Shown: positions 44,565 to 52,559, counted from the stretch's first letter. The stretch: DNA of 64,000 nt from Halobacillus_B sp963739045 (GCA_963739045.1 CAVTYY010000005.1:744001-808000), one strand, 5' to 3'. Notes: a model not told the origin generated them from the sequence alone. Numbers and translations: made by a program.

Positions 44565-45065
44565 TTATAAGGCTGCAACTGCTGGAAGACATGTCACATG
44601 ACAGAAGCAGTTAAGGTCAACAGTGATGCAGATACCTGATGCTTGAAGATTGTTGCAGTTCTGGTCTGCTGGTGATTCAGGATCATAGTTTCTATGACGG
44701 CTGTCATTAGACTCTGAAGATGAATCCTCAAGGTCATGATGACGCTCTGATAGCAATAGCTCTACAATTGCACAGCCATTGTCGTCCACTGATTTGACGC
44801 GGAAGAAAAAGCTTCCTTTAACATTGCAATAGTCATCGAATTTTCTGGAGCCGAATCCTTTAAAAGGTTTGCAAGTTCCTTTGCAGTAAAGGATAACAGG
44901 AACAGTATCAAGTCCTGAACCTCCTCCAGTATCTCCTAATAAATCTGCGATTGACTGTTCGCAACTTGTCATACAGTCAGTTATTACATCGTTTTGAGCG
45001 TCAACGATGTCTCTTAAAATGTCGATTACACAGCTTCCTGAATCGAAATTTTTTCCACAACTCAT
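44565..45065 (-). CDS. cotZ: Cysteine-rich spore coat protein CotZ/CotY
   Basis: A 166-residue protein with 12 or so Cys residues, typical of the crust proteins CotY/CotZ. MSCGKNFDSGSCVIDILRDIVDAQN and VILYCKGTCKPFKGFGSRKFDDYC are characteristic. A Ser/Asp/His-rich insert at about 108-138 precedes the C-terminal CITVDLNCFCHVTCLP. In B. subtilis cotY and cotZ are adjacent paralogues, while here only one copy is present. GGGGAA precedes the ATG, and a sigma-K promoter lies about 45 bases upstream. Confidence 0.9.
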   Translation of the reverse strand: MSCGKNFDSGSCVIDILRDIVDAQNDVITDCMTSCEQSIADLLGDTGGGSGLDTVPVILYCKGTCKPFKGFGSRKFDDYCNVKGSFFFRVKSVDDNGCAIVELLLSERHHDLEDSSSESNDSRHRNYDPESPADQNCNNLQASGICITVDLNCFCHVTCLPAVAAL

Positions 45066-45108
45066 TGAATATTTCCCCTTCCCAAACGTTTTGACGTAAT
45101 GTCTTTAT

Positions 45109-45135
45109 TAGAATATGTCTAGGGGGAGGGTCGGT
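45109..45135 (-). promoter_or_regulatory. Sigma-K type promoter of cotZ
   Basis: On the minus strand the -10 box is CATATTCTA, an exact fit to CATANNNTA, with AC 16 bases upstream. It points toward cotZ, whose start is at 45065. This fits late mother-cell expression. Confidence 0.7.
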
Positions 45136-45198
45136 GTGGGCATTTGTCATCTTTCTTAAATTCCTGAAGTTTTTATCTTTTAATGGGCGGATGACTAT

Positions 45199-45226
45199 AC
45201 TAACCAAGGCAAATCACCATAGAGTA
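45199..45226 (+). promoter_or_regulatory. Sigma-K type promoter of the 72-residue gene
   Basis: CATAGAGTA at 45218-45226 fits CATANNNTA, with AC at 45199-45200, 17 bases upstream. The gene start is 31 bases downstream. With the cotZ promoter it makes this intergenic region divergent and sporulation-specific. Confidence 0.65.
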
Positions 45227-45256
45227 ACAGTGACTTTTAATAAGGAGATGAAACAA

Positions 45257-45475
45257 ATGTCTGAAAATCATGATAAGAAAAAGGTCATCTATGTAAAAGA
45301 CCTTGTTATAAAAGCGGATAATGTTGTAATTGAGCCCCAGCGGCATGAGGGTCATGATCGGGTAGATCCTTTCTTTGGAGGTCCACGCAGAAGAAACGAA
45401 GCTGAAGAGAGCAGTTCTTCTCATAAGAATGATGAATCCAATAACAATAACCGTGGTGGATTTTCCTGGATTTAA
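45257..45475 (+). CDS. Small hydrophilic protein in coat cluster
   Basis: A 72-residue protein (MSENHDKKKVIYVKDLVIKA, then HDRVDPFFGGPRRRNE and an Asn/Ser-rich tail ending GGFSWI). ATG at 45257 follows AAGGAG with nine bases between, and an earlier ATG abuts that site. A sigma-K type promoter precedes it, and it is divergent from cotZ. The composition (charged, Ser/Asn-rich) suits a spore coat protein, but I recognise no family. Confidence 0.7.
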   Translation: MSENHDKKKVIYVKDLVIKADNVVIEPQRHEGHDRVDPFFGGPRRRNEAEESSSSHKNDESNNNNRGGFSWI

Positions 45476-45485
45476 CCTGTGAACG

Positions 45486-45518
45486 AATGACCACTACCTC
45501 TGAGTAGTGGTCATTTTG
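45486..45518 (+). terminator. Terminator in coat cluster
   Basis: AATGACCACTAC pairs perfectly with GTAGTGGTCATT around a 6-nt loop, then TTTTGT. Confidence 0.88.
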
Positions 45519-45538
45519 TACATAAAGGAGGAGAAAGA

Positions 45539-45871
45539 ATGAACTTGAGCTGGATAGAACTAATCGTGCTTTCCTTAGCAAGCTTCAGATTTACGCGGTT
45601 AATTGTAGATGATTTAATAATGGAATGGCTTCGTAAACCATTTATGAAAATTACTTCCCATACAAACGAACGGGGAGAGAAGGAAGAATGGATCGAGCCT
45701 AATGGATGGATAGGGGAAGGACTTAGCTGTCACTGGTGTGTGGGGGTTTGGTCAGCTTTACTTATGCTGGGTATTTATATATTTATTCCTTATGGATATT
45801 TGCTGAATATTTTATTAGCCGTAGCTGGTCTTCAATCCATTATTTATGGATTAAGCCGGAGATACCTGTGA
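45539..45871 (+). CDS. yjcA: DUF1360 sporulation protein YjcA
   Basis: A 110-residue membrane protein with helices at about 5-22 and 62-100. LASFRFTRLIVDD and the conserved CHWCVGVW motif define the DUF1360 (YjcA) family. B. subtilis yjcA is sporulation-expressed and lies after the cotVWXYZ cluster. AAGGAGGAG precedes the ATG. Its stop overlaps the start of the next small gene as GTGA. Confidence 0.85.
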   Translation: MNLSWIELIVLSLASFRFTRLIVDDLIMEWLRKPFMKITSHTNERGEKEEWIEPNGWIGEGLSCHWCVGVWSALLMLGIYIFIPYGYLLNILLAVAGLQSIIYGLSRRYL

Positions 45872-46083
45872 GCAATCCTAAACCTAAGCCGCTGCATCAA
45901 ATCCTTCAGGAGATTCATGAAGAAAGAAGTAAAATGGGCGGGATCATCAAGCAGCCCGAGAAAAAATTTAATGGCTGGGAAGCTGACTTTAACTCCTGGG
46001 AAAATAGGTTTAACAAGCGGATAAACGAGATGGATAAATTTCTTAACAAGCAAATGGGCAAGATTGAAAAGTTCTTTGAATAG
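45868..46083 (+). CDS. 71-residue coiled protein coupled to yjcA
   Basis: Starts at GTG 45868, overlapping the yjcA stop, with GGAG six bases upstream. The product MSNPKPKPLHQILQEIHEER... is helical, with a Trp/Asn/Phe heptad-like stretch (NGWEADFNSWENRFNKRINEM). No membrane segment. Unknown, probably sporulation-linked by context. Confidence 0.65.
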   Translation: MSNPKPKPLHQILQEIHEERSKMGGIIKQPEKKFNGWEADFNSWENRFNKRINEMDKFLNKQMGKIEKFFE

Positions 46084-46143
46084 TCTATAATAAGGTTTTT
46101 TTCTTTCACCGCGGGGTAAGAAGTAGTTAAGGAGGAGATAAAT

Positions 46144-46440
46144 ATGGGGTACATTTTGCCGATAACACATCATCAATACCATGATTATCATAAAAGAACT
46201 ACTCAAACTGCACGTTCTCCTTTTGAATTAAACCATGTATTCAAAGCAACTCTCGACTCTAAATTGCAACAGAGAAATAAAAGGAGGGAAGAGGAGCACA
46301 AAGATGATCAGCCGTTAACCTCTTCCGTTTATACTCCAGAACACTTTCACCTGTCCCCTCAAACCCGGAGAACCAATGGTGAGGAAAAAGTATTTTCAAA
46401 AATGACAGGAAAAGGCGGAAACTTTAGCGAAACTATTTAA
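46144..46440 (+). CDS. 98-residue basic protein in coat cluster
   Basis: Starts MGYILPITHHQYHDYHKRTT, rich in His, Tyr and Lys, with no membrane segment. AAGGAGGAG precedes the ATG. The Tyr/His-rich start resembles small spore-associated proteins of Bacillaceae that begin MGYI, recalled only loosely. Followed by the MBL gene 24 bases later. Confidence 0.65.
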   Translation: MGYILPITHHQYHDYHKRTTQTARSPFELNHVFKATLDSKLQQRNKRREEEHKDDQPLTSSVYTPEHFHLSPQTRRTNGEEKVFSKMTGKGGNFSETI

Positions 46441-46464
46441 AAACAGCTAAAGGAGTAAGTGTTC

Positions 46465-47370
46465 ATGTCTTTTCAACAAATTAATCAACACTGCTATTAT
46501 TATCATAGCAGTGTTAATATCGGATATATAATGAAAGGAAACACCGGAATGCTGGTGGATGCAGGTATAGATAAGTCCGCCATCAAAAAGGTTTTGAAAG
46601 AGCTTCATACCAGGGATCTACCGTTAACCCACCTTTTTATTACCCATGCACATGCAGATCATTATGGAGGCGCACAATTTATACAATCCAATTACTCCGT
46701 TTACACGCTTGCCCCAATTTTAGAAGAGGCGATTATGAAATACCCGCTTCTAGAACCTCTTTACTTGCTGGGCGGCAATGATCCCTTCAGTGAAGTACAG
46801 AACAAGTTTCTCCAGGGTTCACCCCTTCATGTGGACGAGCTAATTACTGAAGGAGAATTCCAAGCAGGCGAGTTATCGCTTAAGGCTTATCTTCTTCCAG
46901 GTCACAGCTATCATCAGCTTGCCTTAAGTTATGAACAAGTATTGTTCGCATCAGACGCTTATTTTGGTCCAGAAATTCTATCCAAACACGTTATTCCGTT
47001 TGTCACTGACGTAAATAAAACATTGGAGAGCCTGCGTACATTACTGCAATTAGATATGAAAGGGGCAGTACCTGGACATGGGATTTATGAAGAAGAGTTT
47101 CAGGAATCGGTTCAAGCAAATATTGACTATCATCAAACATTATTAACATGGCTGACCGTATATATCAGGGAACATCCTGACGGCATCTCATTAGAACAAA
47201 TCATTGGAGAAATGTGCCGTTTTTACCAAGTGCCCGCTAATAGACTCGCACAATGGCTATTGTACCGCACTGCATGTACAGCATATGTACTTGCTTTGAA
47301 GAGCCAGGGTGTAATAACTGATAAAATTGATCAGTACCGCTGGTGTTTTTACCCAGTACCCCAAGGTTAG
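46465..47370 (+). CDS. Metallo-beta-lactamase fold hydrolase
   Basis: A 301-residue hydrolase. The metal motif is THAHADHYGGAQ near residue 65, with further ligands in LPGHSYHQ, FASDAYFG and VPGHGIYEE. The C-terminal helical domain from about 220 resembles the winged-helix ends seen in glyoxalase-II-like and LACTB2-type proteins. ATG at 46465 follows AAAGGAG. Substrate unknown. Confidence 0.87.
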   Translation: MSFQQINQHCYYYHSSVNIGYIMKGNTGMLVDAGIDKSAIKKVLKELHTRDLPLTHLFITHAHADHYGGAQFIQSNYSVYTLAPILEEAIMKYPLLEPLYLLGGNDPFSEVQNKFLQGSPLHVDELITEGEFQAGELSLKAYLLPGHSYHQLALSYEQVLFASDAYFGPEILSKHVIPFVTDVNKTLESLRTLLQLDMKGAVPGHGIYEEEFQESVQANIDYHQTLLTWLTVYIREHPDGISLEQIIGEMCRFYQVPANRLAQWLLYRTACTAYVLALKSQGVITDKIDQYRWCFYPVPQG

Positions 47371-48041
47371 AAGGGGAGAACAAACAATTGTTCCCCTTCT
47401 TTGTATTCTGCGTATAATACTTGATTAACTTCATTAATTTCCTGAAATTTCAGCTGCTGAGTCAGCCAGCTTTCATCATAACCCGTTTCTTTTAAGTTAT
47501 CTTTAAGAATTTCCCCATCGCTAATTAAGGTCATAGGCAGGGGAACTGGTTTAAGAGGGATGTTTAAGTCAGCTTTGGTCGCATTTTGCTGAGCGGGTTT
47601 CTTCATAACGGATACCGTCCCATCGGTTTCAAGGACAGCGTATTCTACATCTTGAATGGAAAATACATCTTTTGCCCGCAGTAAATGCTGCATCTGATTA
47701 ATATCTAAGTTACACTGCTTTAAGGCTTCTCGGTTTATCTTACCTTTATGAATAATGAGGGAGGGTTTTCCTTCTAACAACGCACGAGTTCCTTTGAATT
47801 TCTCCGTAATGATCTCTGTAGTATAGATTAATACTCCCCAGACAATAACTGAAAATCCCACTTTCAATATTCCTATTTCATTATCATACAAGGCATTTCC
47901 CACTAATTCCCCTAGTACGAGAGCAGAAATAAAGTCAAAAGCCGTAATTTGTGTGATCTGTGTTTTTCCAAGAAATTTGGTTAATAAGAAGAGAGCCAAA
48001 AAGCCAAATAAGATTTCCACCAATATCCGTAAATAATCCAT
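47367..48041 (-). CDS. DUF421 (YetF/YdfR-type) membrane protein
   Basis: A 224-residue protein with three membrane helices (residues about 5-75) and a cytosolic DUF421 domain. GKTQITQITAFDFISALVLGELVGN and KPSLIIHKGKINREALKQCNLD are diagnostic. A signalling or spore-linked role has been proposed for some members, and none is proven here. ATG at 48041 follows GGGGACG. The upstream extension has no site. Confidence 0.85.
   Translation of the reverse strand: MDYLRILVEILFGFLALFLLTKFLGKTQITQITAFDFISALVLGELVGNALYDNEIGILKVGFSVIVWGVLIYTTEIITEKFKGTRALLEGKPSLIIHKGKINREALKQCNLDINQMQHLLRAKDVFSIQDVEYAVLETDGTVSVMKKPAQQNATKADLNIPLKPVPLPMTLISDGEILKDNLKETGYDESWLTQQLKFQEINEVNQVLYAEYKEGEQLFVLPF
47369..47402. 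terminator. Terminator between MBL and DUF421 genes
   Basis: AGAAGGGG plus AAC pairs with GTTCCCCTTCT, overlapping both convergent gene ends. Confidence 0.75.
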
Positions 48042-48103
48042 ACTTTCACGTCCCCGATTTGTATATGCTTTTCTCCATTTTGGTCGGCAAGTTGATTTTT
48101 TAT

Positions 48104-48134
48104 ACAAAAAAACCTGTCCGTGATTGGACAGGTT
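48104..48134 (-). terminator. Terminator of yjcH-yjcG-yjcF
   Basis: On the minus strand AACCTGTCC pairs with GGACAGGTT followed by TTTTT, just after the yjcF stop. Confidence 0.92.
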
Positions 48135-48135
48135 G

Positions 48136-48561
48136 TTAAGGCAGATCTTTCATCATCGTCACATGGGGAATGCCTGCATCCATAAATGAATCTGAAATAG
48201 TCTGATAGCCTAGCAGTTTGTAAAAGCTTTCCGCATGGGTCTGGGAATTTAACTTTACCTTGCTGCATGATTTGGATTTAATTACTTCCTCCATGTAATG
48301 AATGAGCTGTCGGCCATAGGATGATCCGCGTTCACTTTTTAAAACACAGATCCGTTCTAACTTTCCATAATCATCTTTAAATTGAATTCTGGCTGCCGCA
48401 ACCGGTTTTTCATGGACATACCCTACTAAATGGAGTGCCGTATCATCAAACTTATCGTGCTCTCGATCTTCAGGGACATTCTGTTCTTCAATAAAAACGA
48501 GACGCCTTACTTGAAAGGCGTCTTGTTTCTGCTGGTTATTTTCAACTAATTCTATTCGCAT
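48136..48561 (-). CDS. yjcF: GNAT acetyltransferase YjcF
   Basis: A 141-residue N-acetyltransferase. FIEEQNVPEDREHDKFDD and LERICVLKSERGSSYGRQLIHYME (acetyl-CoA loop) match YjcF and ElaA-like proteins. Third gene of the yjcH-yjcG-yjcF operon, the reverse of the plus-strand block. Two bases separate it from yjcG. Confidence 0.9.
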   Translation of the reverse strand: MRIELVENNQQKQDAFQVRRLVFIEEQNVPEDREHDKFDDTALHLVGYVHEKPVAAARIQFKDDYGKLERICVLKSERGSSYGRQLIHYMEEVIKSKSCSKVKLNSQTHAESFYKLLGYQTISDSFMDAGIPHVTMMKDLP

Positions 48562-48563
48562 AG

Positions 48564-49085
48564 TTATTGTGTCTTTTCTCCAAGACGAAAGGTTTCATAA
48601 ACACTCCATGCTCCGTTTTCCAGTTGGTAAAGAAGCTGGAAACGGTCGATGTGATCGTGAAGATCGAATTTACCCATACTCAGACTTCCGTATACATCGG
48701 AAAATTCATCGTCAGACAGCTTTTGTGCAATCGTAATATGCGGAACAAAGGAAAACTCCATTTCACCTGGTAATTCATCGGAATGAAGCTTGTTGTTTAA
48801 ATTAGAGATTTCATCAGAATTCTCGACTTTCAGATAGATGGTATTTGTCACAGGTGAAAAGGTACTTACTTTGAAAATGCCAACCGAAAAAGGTTCCGTG
48901 ACTGCCGCAACTTCTTTCAATTCAGGAATGATTTTCCCATTGATTTCATCTTCTTCCGCTTCAAAAGGCTCTTTAAGAGTAATGTGTGGTGGAATAAGGG
49001 CGTAATGGGGGTCATAACGTTTTCTGTAAGAATTAGCTACATCTTGGATTTTTTTCGATGGAAATACTGCTATCCCGTATCTCAT
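48564..49085 (-). CDS. yjcG: 2'-5' RNA ligase-like phosphodiesterase YjcG
   Basis: A 173-residue 2H phosphoesterase with two HxT motifs, HITLKEP and HITIAQ. MRYGIAVFPSKKIQDVANSYRKRYDP is nearly the B. subtilis YjcG start. AGGAGG stands ten bases before the ATG at 49085, or four before an in-frame ATG two codons earlier at 49091. Same order as B. subtilis. Confidence 0.9.
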   Translation of the reverse strand: MRYGIAVFPSKKIQDVANSYRKRYDPHYALIPPHITLKEPFEAEEDEINGKIIPELKEVAAVTEPFSVGIFKVSTFSPVTNTIYLKVENSDEISNLNNKLHSDELPGEMEFSFVPHITIAQKLSDDEFSDVYGSLSMGKFDLHDHIDRFQLLYQLENGAWSVYETFRLGEKTQ

Positions 49086-49129
49086 TTGCATGTTCCCTCC
49101 TGGATCTATTGTTTTATAAAAGTATGTGT

Positions 49130-49855
49130 TTAGTCTCCGAACACTGTGGTCAATGCCCGCTTGAAATCCTGCTGCCAGTACTTCCAAGTGTGGTTCCCAT
49201 CTAATTCGTGAAAGGTATAGGAAATCGGCTGGTTTTCAAGGAAGTCTTTCAGCTCCCGATTAGGCTCCAGAAAATTCTTTCTGGCACCTTCGGTAGTTTC
49301 TACATCTGACTCCTGATTTCCAATCGTATGGTAAATCGTGAGAGAAGATAAGTCTTTAGTAGAACGGACAACTTCCAACACATGTTCATCTACATAAGGA
49401 CTCTGCATAATCACGTTGCCAAATAAATTTGGAAATTTAACCGCCGTCATAAGGGCAAGCGTGCCTGCAAGGGAGTCTCCAACTAATGTTCTTCCCCTTC
49501 CCATATGGTAGCCAGGCAGCTTTTCATCTAGAAAAGGTACGACTTCTCGAATGAGGAAATTCACGTAATCGCCTTGTTTCTTCCCATCTGGATGATACTT
49601 ATCCTGACGGTCATACTTATCATTATAATGTATCCCAATGAAAATTGTATTTTCCATTTCCTGTTGTTCATGCAGCTGATCACTAAGCGTCGCTGCACGA
49701 CCCATTTGAAAATAATCGTTACCATCCTGCATGATACAGAAGTGGTACTTATACAAAGGGGAGAAATTTTTAGGGGTATACACTTTCAGCTTCATTGTTT
49801 CATTTAAGTACTTACTATCAATTGTATAGTCAGTCATGGTGCCATCTCTGCCCAA
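49130..49855 (-). CDS. yjcH: Esterase-family protein YjcH
   Basis: A 241-residue alpha/beta esterase of the esterase D/Fes group. The nucleophile region is LVGDSLAGTLALM, with Ser in GDSLAG, and the C-terminal His lies in LDGNHTWKYWQQDF. The TTG at 49855 is chosen because AGGAGG lies eight bases upstream and the start MGRDGTMTDYTI fits the family. First gene of the yjcHGF operon. Confidence 0.88.
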   Translation of the reverse strand: MGRDGTMTDYTIDSKYLNETMKLKVYTPKNFSPLYKYHFCIMQDGNDYFQMGRAATLSDQLHEQQEMENTIFIGIHYNDKYDRQDKYHPDGKKQGDYVNFLIREVVPFLDEKLPGYHMGRGRTLVGDSLAGTLALMTAVKFPNLFGNVIMQSPYVDEHVLEVVRSTKDLSSLTIYHTIGNQESDVETTEGARKNFLEPNRELKDFLENQPISYTFHELDGNHTWKYWQQDFKRALTTVFGD

Positions 49856-50112
49856 TTAGACCACCTCCTATTAAGCAAGGAAGTTTCTAAAGAAATTCCC
49901 GCGTCTAAATCAATATAAACTTACCATATCCATTTTATCATACAATTGTCAAAAAAGTAGCAAAGATCGCTCCTAGGAACTTAAGAATTATGAGCAAAGT
50001 AAAGATGTTTACAAAAACCACACAAAATATTAATCTATCGTTGACATTGCTCTAAATCCATTGTATATTAATATTTGTCCAATTCAAACGGGCGAACGAA
50101 CTACATACCCAT

Positions 50113-50185
50113 GATTCCGTAGCTCAGCTGGGAGAGCGCCACCTTGACAGGGTGGAGGTCGTTGGTTCGAGCCCAATCGGAATCA
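50113..50185 (+). tRNA. tRNA-Val (GAC)
   Basis: A complete cloverleaf: acceptor GATTCCG/CGGAATC, D arm GCTC...GAGC, anticodon stem CCACC/GGTGG with loop TTGACAG giving anticodon GAC, T arm with TTCGAGC. Discriminator A, and no encoded CCA. 73 nt. It stands alone, at the end of the B. subtilis-like syntenic block. Confidence 0.96.
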
Positions 50186-50202
50186 TCCATACAAAGTGCC
50201 GG

Positions 50203-50248
50203 AATGGCGCGGTTTCTCAGCAGAGGAGAGGCCGCGTCATTTCTTTTT
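50203..50248 (+). terminator. Terminator of tRNA-Val
   Basis: AATGGCGCGG plus TTCTC pairs with GAGAGGCCGCGTCATT with small mismatches, then TTCTTTTTG. Confidence 0.85.
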
Positions 50249-50282
50249 GTTTTCTTGAAAGTGTACCGATTATTGACCAAAT

Positions 50283-50438
50283 TTAATTTTTACTTTCTTT
50301 CCCGATATAAAATACATCATCCATTTTACTGGCTGCTTCTTGAACTAATGATGTTAAAGCATGACCATACGTATTCATCGTGATCCGTATATCAGATTGT
50401 CCTGATCTCTCAGAAATGATTTTTGCATGAGTACCTTG
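50283..50438 (-). pseudogene. C-terminal remnant of a tyrosine recombinase (phage integrase)
   Basis: On the minus strand about 51 codons read GTHAKIISERSGQSDI, then RITMNTYGHALTSLVQEAA and KMDDVF. This is the end of a phage-type integrase: the residue Tyr of NTYGH is the nucleophile position. The usual LGH histidine just before is SGQ here. In-frame stops occur directly upstream, and the N-terminal and Arg/His-x-x-Arg parts are missing. It points away from the tRNA gene 98 bases away. An old integrative element at the tRNA is likely. Confidence 0.8.
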
Positions 50439-50460
50439 TTAAACCTATAGGTTTAACAAG
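50435..50460. repeat. 26-bp perfect palindrome at the integrase remnant
   Basis: Arm CTTGTTAAACCTA is followed directly by its reverse complement TAGGTTTAACAAG without a loop. No T run follows. It lies exactly where the integrase-like reading frame breaks off and 55 bases before the next gene. Confidence 0.8.
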
Positions 50461-50514
50461 TGATTCCAATTCAGTATTAAATGCAGAATATTAAATAACG
50501 GAGGGGAGTAAAGA

Positions 50515-51219
50515 ATGAATAGTAAAAAATTAGTGGCAGGTTTACTAAGTATAAGTTTTGTAGGAATGTTATCTTGGTACATAGCAAATCATGATACCAA
50601 AACTGTAGTTCAAGCAGAAAAACAGAACAATGTGATAAGTGAAGAGAAGACCAAAAAGACCAAAGAAATTGCATCTAAAGATATTTACGGAACTTCCGAA
50701 ACTGAAAACAGTTGGGTAAAGGATCCTACAGTACCTGAAAACTTACTTATCAAAGGATTAACTTCTGTAGTTCAATTGAAAGTTCTTTCAATTGGTGAAG
50801 CAGAAATTCTTCCTAAAATAGGAGATTTTTATTCACAGGATCCATACACTCCAATACAAGTTGAAGTAATAGACACTATTTCAGGTAATCCTATGTCTGG
50901 AGAAAAGACGATCTATATCAATGGTGGAGATATAAAAATATCTAATTTAGAAAACTCTCTAGATAAAGGAACAAGTCAAAAAATGGGGTTAGACAATTTA
51001 ACCAGTAAACAAAAAGAAACCGAGTATATTTCATATGTTTCTGATCATGATTATAAGATGAAAACCGGAAAAGACTATACTGTGATTTTGGTTAAACAAG
51101 CTGATGATTTCTACACTGTTATCGGAAATGGATATGGAATATTTAAGGCGAGTAACAGTAAAAGAACAAACATGTTTAAAAATGTGTTAACTGGAAAAGA
51201 ATCAGATTTACAATTCTAA
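50515..51219 (+). CDS. Exported protein of unknown function
   Basis: A 234-residue protein with an N-terminal membrane anchor or signal (about 5-24, LLSISFVGMLSWYIANH), a Lys/Glu-rich linker, then a beta-rich domain (LTSVVQLKVLSIGEAEILP, VEVIDTISGNPMSGEKTIYINGGDI, YTVILVKQADDFYTVIGNGYGIF). No Cys for lipidation. AACGGAGGGG precedes the ATG. Its lower G+C and position after the tRNA suggest acquired DNA. Confidence 0.8.
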   Translation: MNSKKLVAGLLSISFVGMLSWYIANHDTKTVVQAEKQNNVISEEKTKKTKEIASKDIYGTSETENSWVKDPTVPENLLIKGLTSVVQLKVLSIGEAEILPKIGDFYSQDPYTPIQVEVIDTISGNPMSGEKTIYINGGDIKISNLENSLDKGTSQKMGLDNLTSKQKETEYISYVSDHDYKMKTGKDYTVILVKQADDFYTVIGNGYGIFKASNSKRTNMFKNVLTGKESDLQF

Positions 51220-51263
51220 ACAAACTTCCCGAATAAAGAAAATAAAAGTAGCTCCATGCAAAA

Positions 51264-51303
51264 GAATTCCGATCAAAAACTAAACACGGTCGGAATCCTT
51301 TTT
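51264..51303 (+). terminator. Terminator of the exported protein gene
   Basis: ATTCCGA pairs with TCGGAAT across a long A-rich loop, then CCTTTTTATTTT. Confidence 0.7.
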
Positions 51304-51317
51304 ATTTTATATATTTA

Positions 51318-51407
51318 CTATTCAGAGCCAATCCCATCTCCATCACGATCTAAATGATGGTCATGCTCAGGATCGCCGCGTCGATTCCTTTTAATCCTTA
51401 TGATCAT
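51318..51407 (-). pseudogene. Excalibur calcium-binding domain relic
   Basis: A 29-codon frame ends HDHHLDRDGDGIGSE and stop. The excalibur domain typically ends DRDxDGIACE, so this is its C-terminal motif with the Cys changed to Ser and the N-terminal part lost. A possible ATG at 51407 follows CTGGAG, so it may still be translated as a microprotein. Confidence 0.65.
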
Positions 51408-51456
51408 TAGATCTCCAGCAGAGGACAAAGGATTTCAATATATATAGATAAATACT

Positions 51457-51491
51457 GAAAACCCGAATCTATATAAATGGTTCTGGTTTTC
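51457..51491. repeat. Diverged ACCCGAACC-type hairpin
   Basis: GAAAACCCGAA pairs with TTCTGGTTTTC with one mismatch. It resembles the recurrent terminators but the right arm is altered (GGTTCTGG). Confidence 0.6.
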
Positions 51492-51521
51492 AAGCGAATA
51501 GACTACTTTTTACCGAGACAC

Positions 51522-51680
51522 TTATCTGTTCCTCACAATATAAACGGAAAATGTTAATATTCCAAAAGCCAACACCGAGCCAGAGAACTGAGCTATTTTA
51601 TTTGGAAACCACCAAAAGGAGGCAGTGAAAATGACCGCAAACACGGCATAAATTAATACGTAAATAAGTGTCTTGGGCAC
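51522..51680 (-). CDS. 52-residue membrane microprotein
   Basis: Starts MPKTLIYVLIYAVFAVIFTA from GTG at 51680 with AAGGAG upstream. Two helices (about 4-22 and 30-48) around SFWWFPNKIAQFSG, with a basic end VRNR. Not recognised. Confidence 0.65.
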   Translation of the reverse strand: MPKTLIYVLIYAVFAVIFTASFWWFPNKIAQFSGSVLAFGILTFSVYIVRNR

Positions 51681-51833
51681 AAATTCAACTCCTTCTCATA
51701 ATTCCAACAATGGAATTTGAACAGTCACAGGTTCACCGAGCGATTGGCCTACTTAGTAAAATACATATTACTTCATTAACAGCAGTTTACAAATACCCGA
51801 ATCTTATAATACATAAATATCTCTGACCCCGAC

Positions 51834-52559
51834 TTATTGGTTCTCAAGTTTTTTTCTGGAATCTACAGCTTTTTTTATTGTTTCCATTGGATTATTCTTA
51901 TTCGATTCAATTACATAAACGAATTTATCTTTCTGCCACTGTATTAACGTATTAGGAGAGTCTTTAAACCCACGGATTTTAATGACTCCTTTATCCTTAG
52001 GAGCAGGCAGGTAATGATCTTCTAAATAGTTAACAATAGTAGTAGCGAGCTCCATATTGTCTGGATATTTCTCTGGTGCATTTTGAGGATCATTTGGATA
52101 ATCTATCTTAATTAACCAATTTCCTTCGTTCCAGACGATATATTTATGGCCAGCTCCTGCATCCTGAGAAGCTTTAATTCCATGACCCAGGTCGACATTC
52201 GTCTGTTCTACCGTGCGGTAATCCTTGATATAATTTGCTGCTTCTTTTGCACTGTTAAATGTGTGTTTTTCTATACCGTTCTCCGTGCTATCGCTTGAAT
52301 TCTTATTAGCTGAAGAATCAGTGGCATTGTCGCTTGCACCTTCATCTGAACTACCTTCTTCTGTATCTCCTTGATTATTATCTTTGGAATCAGCTTCCTC
52401 TTGCAACTGATCATTCCCCGTATCATCAACTGCGCTTGCCTGATCATTTGTTTCACTTTGATTGGTATCCGTATCTTCAGAAGCTTCTGAGTTTGAAGTG
52501 CAGCCAGATAGGACGGCACTCATAAAGAGAGAGGCGATGGCCAACTTCTTTAAGTTCAT
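51834..52559 (-). CDS. Acidic lipoprotein of unknown function
   Basis: A 241-residue lipoprotein. Lipobox LSGC near residue 20, then a long Glu/Asp/Ser/Asn linker (about 25-100), then a folded C-terminal domain from about 105 (HTFNSAKEAANYIKDYRTVEQ, ASQDAGAGHKYIVWNEGNWLIKI and YVIESNKNNPMETIKKAVDS). AAAGGTGGAA precedes the ATG. A similar linker-plus-small-domain layout is common in orphan lipoproteins of halophilic bacilli. Confidence 0.8.
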   Translation of the reverse strand: MNLKKLAIASLFMSAVLSGCTSNSEASEDTDTNQSETNDQASAVDDTGNDQLQEEADSKDNNQGDTEEGSSDEGASDNATDSSANKNSSDSTENGIEKHTFNSAKEAANYIKDYRTVEQTNVDLGHGIKASQDAGAGHKYIVWNEGNWLIKIDYPNDPQNAPEKYPDNMELATTIVNYLEDHYLPAPKDKGVIKIRGFKDSPNTLIQWQKDKFVYVIESNKNNPMETIKKAVDSRKKLENQ

